A stretch of 64,000 nucleotides of DNA from GCA-1730015 sp964550655 (GTDB lineage: Bacteria; Pseudomonadota; Gammaproteobacteria; Granulosicoccales; Granulosicoccaceae). Of this stretch, positions 37,067 to 44,213 are shown in pieces. The stretch lies in the NCBI GenBank assembly GCA_964550655.1, contig CAZKAQ010000004.1:1-64000 (forward strand), given 5' to 3'. Below the pieces are notes generated by a model that worked only from the letters and a program-made list of their open reading frames with translations, was not told where the DNA came from and searched no databases. The position numbers and the translations under genes were made by a program. Numbering within the stretch: position 1 is the stretch's first letter; each line of letters opens with the position of its first letter.

Positions 37067-38326
37067 TCAGGCAGTTTCCACCTGAGACTGTGAACAGGCA
37101 AGATACGCCTCCATCACTCTCAATGGATCGTTCATAAGCCGTTCTTTCCATATGCCAAGCTTTGTTTCCGACTGAATCAGCCCGCGTATAACACCTACGT
37201 GTTGAGTCATTCCAAGACTACTCGCACCTACTATGACGTCATCCTTGAACTGAAGATTAAGATACTTGTATGCATCTTCGTTGACTATCTCGGCACTATC
37301 TCCACCGGGCACTCCCATCCACATACCGAAAGAAGCCGATACAAGTCCGATCGTATCGAGCACATTCATGTTTAGATTGCCGACATGTTCACTACGATGC
37401 CCTTTAACCATGTTAACCGCAGCAACTTTCGCATGTTCTACTGCAGTGGGCTGGATTGCCTGCACGGTGTACTCACCGGTATTAAAATCCTTACCCTGAC
37501 AAACATCACCGGCAGCATAGATATCTTCGTTACTGGTTTGCAGAAAATCATTTACAACAATACCCTGATCTGTAGCCACACTGCTGTCTGAGAGAAAATC
37601 TATATTCGGTTTAACACCGGTTGCACTGATGACAAGATCAGCGTCAACCGACTGCCCGCCACTGAGGTTGACACGCAATTTGCCACCGCCGATTTGTTCA
37701 ATAGCTTCGGCACGAGTAGAGGTATGTACAGTAACGCCTTTTTGCTCACACCAGCTTTTTATCATATTGCCGGAAATGTCATTCATCATACGCGGCACCA
37801 TACGATTTTCCATTTCGACAACGGTGAGATTCACATCACGAAGCGCCAATGATTCAAGCACGATGCAACCGATAAACCCTGCACCCATAAGTACTACGCT
37901 GGCACCGGGTTTTGCAAGCTTTACAATTTCACGAGCATCCTCCAGAGTCCAGCAATTATGCACACCCGGAGAATCAATACCGGGTACCGGTGGTACTACC
38001 GGACTTGAACCAGTCGCAAGTAACAGTTTGTCGTACCTTAAAACTCGTCCATCGTCCGCAATCAGGCGATTGTGCTCGGTATCAATGGATGTGACTGTCT
38101 GCTGTATCAGTTTGATGTTGAGTTTTTCAAAATGCATGGCTGTCTTACGCAGGTAGGTTCCGTTCTCCTGAATCTTGTCTGTCAGGAAATACGGAATTGC
38201 CATGCGTGAATACGGTGGCTCCGGCTCTGATCCAATCAAGCTGATACTCGCTAAAGGATCGAGTTTTCGCAGTCGCTCAGCAGCAACAACACCTGCGGGT
38301 CCGGAACCAACGACAACATAAATCAT
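37067..38326 (-). CDS. FAD/NAD(P)-dependent oxidoreductase, AorC-like
   Basis: A 419-residue flavoprotein of the pyridine nucleotide-disulfide class. The FAD-binding start is IYVVVGSGPAGVVAAERL. A second dinucleotide fold has SVVLMGAGFIGCIVLESLA, and the FAD-ribityl motif is EDIYAAGDVCQG. No redox disulfide (CxxxxC) is present, so it resembles the ferredoxin/rubredoxin reductase subgroup. The start is set at 38326: AGGAG lies seven bases upstream, while the ATG six bases earlier would be too close. Downstream of the AOR catalytic gene, it corresponds to the AorC subunit that lets such enzymes use NAD. An intrinsic terminator separates it from the AOR gene, so its expression may be lower or independent. 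Confidence 0.88.
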   Translation of the reverse strand: MIYVVVGSGPAGVVAAERLRKLDPLASISLIGSEPEPPYSRMAIPYFLTDKIQENGTYLRKTAMHFEKLNIKLIQQTVTSIDTEHNRLIADDGRVLRYDKLLLATGSSPVVPPVPGIDSPGVHNCWTLEDAREIVKLAKPGASVVLMGAGFIGCIVLESLALRDVNLTVVEMENRMVPRMMNDISGNMIKSWCEQKGVTVHTSTRAEAIEQIGGGKLRVNLSGGQSVDADLVISATGVKPNIDFLSDSSVATDQGIVVNDFLQTSNEDIYAAGDVCQGKDFNTGEYTVQAIQPTAVEHAKVAAVNMVKGHRSEHVGNLNMNVLDTIGLVSASFGMWMGVPGGDSAEIVNEDAYKYLNLQFKDDVIVGASSLGMTQHVGVIRGLIQSETKLGIWKERLMNDPLRVMEAYLACSQSQVETA

Positions 38327-38385
38327 ATGCATGCTCCTTTTTTCATTTGCACCAATCGCAAAACCTGATAACAGCTATTCGACAA

Positions 38386-38417
38386 ATAAAAAGAGCGGCA
38401 CCACAGGTTGCCGCTCT
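38386..38417 (-). terminator. Intrinsic terminator between aorB- and aorC-like genes
   Basis: Perfect 9-bp stem AGAGCGGCA / TGCCGCTCT with an 8-base loop. On the minus strand it is followed by TTTTTATTTG. It starts 32 bases after the AOR stop and ends before the flavoprotein ribosome site, so it lies inside the presumed operon. Confidence 0.8.
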
Positions 38418-38448
38418 CGTATCACTCAACCAAGGACCGGATCAGCGG

Positions 38449-40305
38449 TTACGCGGGAAGTCCAAACTTGCTACGGGTTTCTGCGGTCAGATTACCGTCG
38501 GCAGACCAGCCACGCAGCTCATAGTATTCGGGCAACATGTTGCCAAGCTCACATACCTTACCGGTAGCAGGGCCCGTCTTGGCTGCGTCTTTCAACAAGC
38601 GATCAGGCAATGTATCTTCAGCGCCACTAATGCCGGCCTTGATATTGAAATCACGTTCGAGTTGCCAGACACGCTCACCGACTTCAACCAGACGTTCGGG
38701 CGACCAGTCTCCATCGCAGGCAGCATCTATTTGTGGTGAGATATCATCAAGTGACCAGGCAAAAGTGGTAAAGATACACAGACCGGCAGAATCGACAGCC
38801 GCTGTTGCATCCTGAAATGCTTTGACCAAACCCGCTTTACCGTCTGTGGTGAGAGGATCGGTTTTCTCGGGCACACCCAGAATCTCCGAAGATACCGTGT
38901 ATCCGCGTAAATGGCAGGCACCACGATTAGATGTAGCGTAAGTCAGCCCCATACCCTGAATACCGCGCGGGTCGTAAGCCGGGAATTCCTGACCCTTTAC
39001 TGTCATAGACATTTCCGGATGGCCGTACTTCTCGCATAGCCGACGTGAGCCGAGGTTAAGGTCTGCACCAAAGCCCGCACCGGTTGCAGACTGCTCAACT
39101 GCCCAGCATAAAGCCTCGGCACTGCCAAACTTAAGCTCTACACCGTCGGTATGTTGTGTTGATATGGCGCCAGCCTCAAACAGCTCCATCGCGGCAGCTA
39201 CGGTTGCACCGAATGAAATTGGATCCATGCCGTCTTCATTACAAATAAAGTTGACGTAAGTCAGGGCGTCAAGATCGTCGACACCGGTATCAGAACCAAG
39301 AGCCCAGGCCGCTTCATATTCGAGGCCACCGGAATTTCCCCAGTATTGTGGTTTTTCTTTAACAGAAAAATGTTCTCGATCAATAGTTGATATTCTGCCG
39401 CAGGCGATAGTACACGCGAAACACCCACCGTTGCGTGTCAGATTCGGTTTACCATCACTGGGACGCGCCTCAAGCATCGCTTCACCTGAAATTTTACTGG
39501 CGCCTTCGAACTGAACTTCCTGCATGTTGCGGGTTGGCATTGCACCCACTTCATTGATCACATTCATCAGTACCTGAGTACCGAGGGCAGGCAGACCTTC
39601 ACCGGTAACCGGATTTTCCGCAAGCACCTTCTTGCCAGCTTTAACCGACTCCATGAAACGTGCGGGATCCTTAATATTACCGACACCCAGCGTGCCACGA
39701 ACCGATACGGCTTTGAGATTCTTGGAAGCCATAACAGTACCAACGCCTGAACGACCGGCTGCACGATGCAAATCATTAATCACCGAGGAATAGAGACAAC
39801 CTGACTCTGCCGAGCGGCCAACACAGGCAACACGCATCTGCGGATCCTGATGTTTAGCGTGTAAAAGCTCATCGGTTGCCCAGCACGACTTACCCCATAA
39901 ATCAGAGGCATCCATCAAAGTAGCCGAATCATTTTCAATATTCAGATAGACCGGCTTAGGGGATTTGCCTTCAAAGATAATCATGTCCCAGCCGGCACTC
40001 TTGAGCTCAGCACCGAAAAAGCCACCGGAATTTGAACAGGCAACAGCACCGGTCAGCGGGCTTTTCGTTATAACTGAATAACGCCCACCCGTGGAAGCCA
40101 TGGTGCCGGTTAACGGGCCGGTTGCCATAATGAGTCGGTTATCGGGTCCGAGAGCATCGGCTTTCGGGTCTACTTCCTCTACGAGATAGCGCGTCGCCAA
40201 ACCACGCTGGCCAAGGTACTGGTTCGCCCAGTCCATGTTTAATGGTTCTGCTATACAGGTTCCTTCAGTCAGGTTTACCCGGAGAATTTGTCTGGTCCAG
40301 GACAT
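38449..40305 (-). CDS. Tungsten aldehyde:ferredoxin oxidoreductase, catalytic subunit
   Basis: A 618-residue AOR-family enzyme that oxidises aldehydes to carboxylic acids, or the reverse at low potential. The bis-pterin domain has LIMATGPLTGTMASTGGRYS and SKNLKAVSVRGT. The [4Fe-4S] ligands are Cys295, Cys298, Cys302 (GGCFACTIAC) and Cys510 (DSAGLCIFTTF), matching the spacing in archaeal AOR. Other blocks (GGLEYEAAWALGSD, AYDPRGIQGMGLTYATSNRGACH) are typical. It is the AorB-like subunit, two bases after the ferredoxin gene. Cytoplasmic; no signal peptide. The closest reading is the AorABC type of facultative anaerobic proteobacteria, but substrate range is unknown. Confidence 0.93.
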   Translation of the reverse strand: MSWTRQILRVNLTEGTCIAEPLNMDWANQYLGQRGLATRYLVEEVDPKADALGPDNRLIMATGPLTGTMASTGGRYSVITKSPLTGAVACSNSGGFFGAELKSAGWDMIIFEGKSPKPVYLNIENDSATLMDASDLWGKSCWATDELLHAKHQDPQMRVACVGRSAESGCLYSSVINDLHRAAGRSGVGTVMASKNLKAVSVRGTLGVGNIKDPARFMESVKAGKKVLAENPVTGEGLPALGTQVLMNVINEVGAMPTRNMQEVQFEGASKISGEAMLEARPSDGKPNLTRNGGCFACTIACGRISTIDREHFSVKEKPQYWGNSGGLEYEAAWALGSDTGVDDLDALTYVNFICNEDGMDPISFGATVAAAMELFEAGAISTQHTDGVELKFGSAEALCWAVEQSATGAGFGADLNLGSRRLCEKYGHPEMSMTVKGQEFPAYDPRGIQGMGLTYATSNRGACHLRGYTVSSEILGVPEKTDPLTTDGKAGLVKAFQDATAAVDSAGLCIFTTFAWSLDDISPQIDAACDGDWSPERLVEVGERVWQLERDFNIKAGISGAEDTLPDRLLKDAAKTGPATGKVCELGNMLPEYYELRGWSADGNLTAETRSKFGLPA

Positions 40306-40306
40306 G

Positions 40307-40780
40307 TTAACCTCCCACCGTGTTATCAGTTTTTTCAGCCCACTGTCTCATCTTGTCGAGACCGGTAGCATTTGCGTCTATATAAGTGATGGCATCTGTC
40401 GGGCAGGCATCTACGCATTGGGGATCACCGCCACAAAGATCACACTTTACAACCTTGCCGGAGTCGACGTTGTAGTTGACCGTACCGAATGGACAGGCGA
40501 TTGTGCAAACCTTGCAACCGACACAAAGATCTGACACTACATCTTTGGAGCCGGTCGCAGCATTAACGACAATGGCATCCACCGGGCAGGCATGCATGCA
40601 CCAGGCTTCGTCGCACTGGGTGCAGGTATAAGGTACAAACTTCCCTTCTTCGTGAAAAGTAAATACCTTGATGCGTGACTTGGAAGTGTTGAAAACTCCC
40701 TCATTCTCTAGGGAACAAGCCATTTCGCACTGTAGACAGCCTGTGCACTTGGCCGGGTCTATATTTAGAGACTTCTGCAT
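40307..40780 (-). CDS. Four-cluster ferredoxin-like electron transfer subunit, AorA-like
   Basis: A 157-residue iron-sulfur protein with sixteen cysteines in four groups: CTGCLQCEMAC, CTQCDEAWCMHACP, CVGCKVCTIACP and CDLCGGDPQCVDACP. That is enough for four [4Fe-4S] clusters, as in the DMSO-reductase/HycB-type electron carriers. The start is at 40780, with GGAGG six bases before the ATG; the open frame running upstream to 40864 covers a leader hairpin and is not coding. It should pass electrons between the tungsten subunit and the flavoprotein. Adjacent to the AOR gene (one-base gap) and first in the run. Confidence 0.93.
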   Translation of the reverse strand: MQKSLNIDPAKCTGCLQCEMACSLENEGVFNTSKSRIKVFTFHEEGKFVPYTCTQCDEAWCMHACPVDAIVVNAATGSKDVVSDLCVGCKVCTIACPFGTVNYNVDSGKVVKCDLCGGDPQCVDACPTDAITYIDANATGLDKMRQWAEKTDNTVGG

Positions 40781-40822
40781 TATGCTCCTCCGAAAGCTCT
40801 TGCTTTTTACCGCAGATAAGGC

Positions 40823-40843
40823 CGTATCGCTAGAGGCGATACG
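40823..40843 (-). promoter_or_regulatory. Leader hairpin before the AOR operon
   Basis: Perfect 8-bp inverted repeat CGTATCGC / GCGATACG with a 5-base loop, 43 bases before the ferredoxin start codon. No T-run follows at once, so it is either an operator or an RNA leader element. Confidence 0.4.
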
Positions 40844-40910
40844 CTGACTGACCGACGATATCATATAACGTCAGTTCCGTCTAAACAGGAAAAACAAGGT
40901 TTTCTAACGC

Positions 40911-40933
40911 AAAACCGCTGCAATCGCAGCGGT
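40911..40933 (-). terminator. Possible terminator of the phosphatase gene
   Basis: Perfect 8-bp stem ACCGCTGC / GCAGCGGT with a 4-base loop. On the minus strand it is followed by TTTT. It lies 68 bases after the phosphatase stop and before the AOR operon. Confidence 0.6.
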
Positions 40934-41000
40934 CTGGAGGATTCAATTTGGCAGGTTCCCGGACCGGGGCTTGCCAACACCGATAAACCGGCGGAGCAGA

Positions 41001-41630
41001 TCAGGTACCGAAGCCTTTAATCGGTCCTCGCGGAGTAGTGGCGTATGCACCGCCGGTAGAAATCGACGCTGGCGACGATTTTTTGATCTTGCGACCAAAC
41101 TTGTAAACGTATTTTTCCTGCTCTTCAGTCTGGATTGCACGAGGCCGTATCTTGCGCACCTCAGCCACTGCCAGTTGTGGCGACATACCCATGTCAACCA
41201 GCAATCTTGCCGCGATCATACCGGTACGGCCCAATCCCGCCAGACAATGCAGTATCACACGTTCCCCGGCAATCAGAGAGGTCGCGATCTGCTTTCCTTC
41301 AACAGCCCACATATCTTCAAATGAATCGTCCGGTACCCCCATGTCAGCAATTGGCAGATTGCGCCACCAGAAACCGGCTTCCATAACATGACCACCCAGC
41401 TCACCCACACCCAGTCCGAACAACTCATCGGGTTCGTTGAGTGTCAGGATACCGCTGGCACCCCATTCCCGGCAGGCGGCCAAATCCCGGCGAAGATTTT
41501 TCTGAATGTTTCCGCGTCGCGGGGATTCGAGACGAATACCCGGACAAGGCATCATGCCGATTATCCCTTTACGCCCGGGGATTCTCAGCGTGTAAATACT
41601 GTTGGCATTGTTAGCTACTAGTCCAAGCAT
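41001..41630 (-). CDS. CDKN3-like dual-specificity protein phosphatase
   Basis: A 209-residue cysteine phosphatase. The P-loop is ILHCLAGLGRTGMIAARLL near residue 128-146, with catalytic Cys and Arg of HCxxGxxR(T). The general acid is likely in the loop IADMGVPDDS (near 96-104). The N-terminal segment KGIIGMMPCPGIR is the opening motif of the CDKN3/tyrosine phosphatase subgroup. Translation could begin at an internal Met (MMPCPG), which would leave 26 residues off. It lies just upstream of the AOR operon on the same strand, and a terminator-like hairpin between them suggests separate expression. The partner kinase is unknown; Wzc is the only tyrosine kinase in the window. Role not shown. Confidence 0.85.
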   Translation of the reverse strand: MLGLVANNANSIYTLRIPGRKGIIGMMPCPGIRLESPRRGNIQKNLRRDLAACREWGASGILTLNEPDELFGLGVGELGGHVMEAGFWWRNLPIADMGVPDDSFEDMWAVEGKQIATSLIAGERVILHCLAGLGRTGMIAARLLVDMGMSPQLAVAEVRKIRPRAIQTEEQEKYVYKFGRKIKKSSPASISTGGAYATTPRGPIKGFGT

Positions 41631-42086
41631 TCTTTTAGTGCTCCATCAGGGACAATCGTTTGCACTCCAGATCCTGAATGAATCAGACCTGGAAGGTATG
41701 CGTTGTCGCCCGTTAAAACCGGGGTCACCCGCCAAGGGCCTTTTATCGGCCATTTATATTATTATTGAAATCGGGATAAATCCTTCGATTTACAACCACT
41801 ACAGAGATTTATAGTTCTAAAAATGAGCGTCTGTGCTCACATTGACCTGATCTTAGATCCTTGATTATGGCTGATAGGGCATTGTTGCGAAAAAAGGCAC
41901 ACAAATACAAGTGAATAAAGTAAATGAACGCAAACTCCACCCCGAAAAATGTGAATTACTCCCATTTTTAGTTAAATAGCTTACGTTGCCGGCAATCTGA
42001 ACAACTTCCCAACCACAGGCACGCTCTTCAAGCTACGGTAAAAATTGCCGATCTGCTTTTAGTCTTCTACTGCAAGAAAGCAACGT
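41631..42086. other. 456-bp divergent intergenic region
   Basis: Between the phosphatase gene (minus) and moxR (plus). AT-rich near 41860-41980. A short plus-strand frame here is not convincing as a gene. No strong promoter match or repeat was identified. Confidence 0.4.
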
Positions 42087-43025
42087 ATGCCAACAAGAGC
42101 AACTGCCGAGGAAAAACACCAGCTCGACGCTGTGATCGAACAGCTCGACCTGATAGTTATCGGTAAATCAAACGAACTAAAACTTGCTTTTTCGACTCTG
42201 CTCGCCGGTGGTCACCTGTTGTTGGAAGACATTCCCGGGGTCGGCAAAACCACACTGGCACGGGCGCTGGCGGCAACGATCGGGTTAAAGTGGAATCGCA
42301 TCCAGTTTACCAGCGATCTGCTGCCAGCAGATGTCATTGGCATTTCGATCTTCGACGTGCACAAACAGACCTTCAATTTTCACGAAGGCCCTGTGTTTGC
42401 CTCCCTGTTACTGGCGGATGAATTAAATCGTGCACCGCCAAAAACGCAAAGCGCGCTGTTGGAGGCGATGGAGGAAAATCAAGTCACCGCTGACGGCAAT
42501 ACCTATTCGCTCGACAATCCGTTCTTTGTTATTGCAACACAAAATCCACAGGAACAGCTCGGTGTCTATCCACTGCCTGAGTCGCAGCTTGATCGTTTTA
42601 TGGTGAGTGTTGAACTCGGCTACCCGGACACCAGCTCAGAGCGCGAAATACTGGCAGGTACCGATCGACGTGACCTGCTTGAAGCCACTCAACCGGTGAT
42701 GAGCGTCGAAAGTTTACTCTACTGGCAGGCCAAAGCCCGTCAGATTCATGCAGCACCTGCTGTACTCGACTACGTACAGGCCTTAATTGCCGCTACTCGA
42801 GAAATGGCCCTGAACGGAAGATGCAGCAACGGGCTCAGCCCTCGTGCGGGTTTAAGTTTATTGTCAATGTGCAAAGCGTGGGCTTTGCTGCATGGTCGGG
42901 AAATGGTTCTACCAGATGATGTGCAAAGTGTTTTTACAAGTGTTGCATCACATCGCATCGGCGGATCACTGCGAAAAGGACTACCTCTGACCAGAGAGAT
43001 TCTGACACAGGTAGAAGTCAAATAG
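42087..43025 (+). CDS. MoxR-family AAA+ ATPase
   Basis: A 312-residue AAA+ chaperone-like ATPase. Walker A is EDIPGVGKTTLA near 47-58, Walker B is LLLADELNRAPP, sensor 1 lies in FFVIATQNPQEQLG and the arginine finger in PESQLDRFMV. MoxR proteins act with von Willebrand or DUF58 proteins in complex assembly. Here it heads a MoxR/DUF58/TgpA set, a widespread module. Its stop codon TAG is the first three bases of the palindromic element inserted before the DUF58 gene, so the last residues (QVEVK) may have been set by that insertion. Confidence 0.93.
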   Translation: MPTRATAEEKHQLDAVIEQLDLIVIGKSNELKLAFSTLLAGGHLLLEDIPGVGKTTLARALAATIGLKWNRIQFTSDLLPADVIGISIFDVHKQTFNFHEGPVFASLLLADELNRAPPKTQSALLEAMEENQVTADGNTYSLDNPFFVIATQNPQEQLGVYPLPESQLDRFMVSVELGYPDTSSEREILAGTDRRDLLEATQPVMSVESLLYWQAKARQIHAAPAVLDYVQALIAATREMALNGRCSNGLSPRAGLSLLSMCKAWALLHGREMVLPDDVQSVFTSVASHRIGGSLRKGLPLTREILTQVEVK

Positions 43026-43176
43026 CCTGCATTATTCATGAGGCGACCTGCGAATTTAGCTTTTATGTCTTTATTCATAATTTTTGCGGTGAATTTATGG
43101 TCAATCCTGAAATGACAGACTGTCTATTCGACGCCAGAGCCAATAGCGCGTCACATCTCATGAATAATGCAGGCTA
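43023..43176. mobile_element. MITE-like 154-bp element with perfect 20-bp inverted ends
   Basis: The ends are perfect inverted repeats: tagcctgcattattcatgag at 43023-43042 and its exact reverse complement at 43157-43176. If the outer TA of each end is counted as a target duplication, the repeats are 18 bp flanked by TA. The left 53 bases recur, inverted and with three changes, at positions 2-54 of the window. There is no open reading frame inside, so it would depend on a transposase elsewhere. It lies between moxR and the DUF58 gene. Confidence 0.75.
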
Positions 43177-43181
43177 GAAAA

Positions 43182-44213
43182 ATGACTCAGCAAGCGAGCG
43201 CCTCAGACCTCGGCCACGAAACCGAAACGGTTGCTGAAAAAGGCCCTGTTACACAGCGATTCTTTCGTTCCAATGCCAAAGACACGCTACCGATGACAAT
43301 ATGTCACGAGCGTATTTTTATATTGCCGAGTCGTCGAGGACTGGCTTTTATCTGCGTCATCATCATTATGTTGATGGCATCAATCAACTACGGTCTCAAC
43401 CTCGGTTATGCGCTGTGCTTTATTCTTATCGGGTTGTTTGCATCATGTCTGCTCGCTACTTACAAGAACCTGGTAAAGGTTAAATTTATTTCTATCAATG
43501 CTGAAAACACATTTGCAGGATCAGACCTTCACTATAAAATCAGACTGAGTGAAGAAGTAAAAAAGTATCGCAGCTCGATCAGTCTCAAAAACAAGGAAAG
43601 CATCACTCTATTCGATGTAAAGCCATCGGAAGTAGTCGAAGCCACATTGAGTATTATCAATACTAAACGTGGTGTTCATACACTCGGAAGACTGACAGTT
43701 TCCAGCAACTTCCCACTCGGATTGTGGCGCGGCTGGGGATACTTACACACGCCGGTTAACGCTTATGTATATCCCAAACCGGAGAGTCCTGCAGTAGATT
43801 TTGCCGGCTACAGCTCAAGTGCAGGAGGCACAATGGCCAAAGGTGTTGAGGCACAGGAATTCAGTGGTCTAAAAGCATTCGAATCCTCGGACTCACTCGC
43901 GCGTGTGGCATGGAAACGCGTTGCCAGCGGCACAGGCTGGTATAGCAAGCAATTCGAACCGGAGGTAGAACAACGCGAGGTCGCAATCAGGTGGCAGGAC
44001 ACTCCCGCTCATCTTGATACAGAGCAAAGACTATCGCGACTGTGTAGCTGGGTAATTCGTGCAAGGGATGAAAACATCGCGTACACCTTTGAGCTACCGG
44101 GTTTTAAGTCACTGAGTCTTGCGAGCGGTCAGGAACATTATGAAACCTGTTTGCGCGCACTGGCAGCTTACAATCCCGATCCGACCGAACAGGAGCGGCT
44201 AAAAAATGTTTAG
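43182..44213 (+). CDS. DUF58-domain protein
   Basis: A protein of about 343 residues. Two adjacent hydrophobic segments (about 45-90, GLAFICVIIIMLMASINYGLNLGYALCFILIGLFAS) form a membrane hairpin, followed by a periplasmic or cytoplasmic beta region and the DUF58 domain with PVNAYVYPKPESP and GVEAQEFSGLKAFESSDSLARVAWKR. The DUF58 core motif (EF..L..Y...D..R.I.W) is thus present in modified form. DUF58 proteins pair with MoxR ATPases. The ATG at 43167 lies inside the element's terminal repeat; the ATG at 43182 after it is preferred, though no good ribosome site precedes either. Overlaps tgpA by 8 bases. Confidence 0.88.
   Translation: MTQQASASDLGHETETVAEKGPVTQRFFRSNAKDTLPMTICHERIFILPSRRGLAFICVIIIMLMASINYGLNLGYALCFILIGLFASCLLATYKNLVKVKFISINAENTFAGSDLHYKIRLSEEVKKYRSSISLKNKESITLFDVKPSEVVEATLSIINTKRGVHTLGRLTVSSNFPLGLWRGWGYLHTPVNAYVYPKPESPAVDFAGYSSSAGGTMAKGVEAQEFSGLKAFESSDSLARVAWKRVASGTGWYSKQFEPEVEQREVAIRWQDTPAHLDTEQRLSRLCSWVIRARDENIAYTFELPGFKSLSLASGQEHYETCLRALAAYNPDPTEQERLKNV

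Noticed and set aside
40781..40864. N-terminal extension of the AorA-like ferredoxin
   Set aside because: A strong ribosome site marks the ATG at 40780; the upstream part covers a hairpin leader and is not ferredoxin-like.
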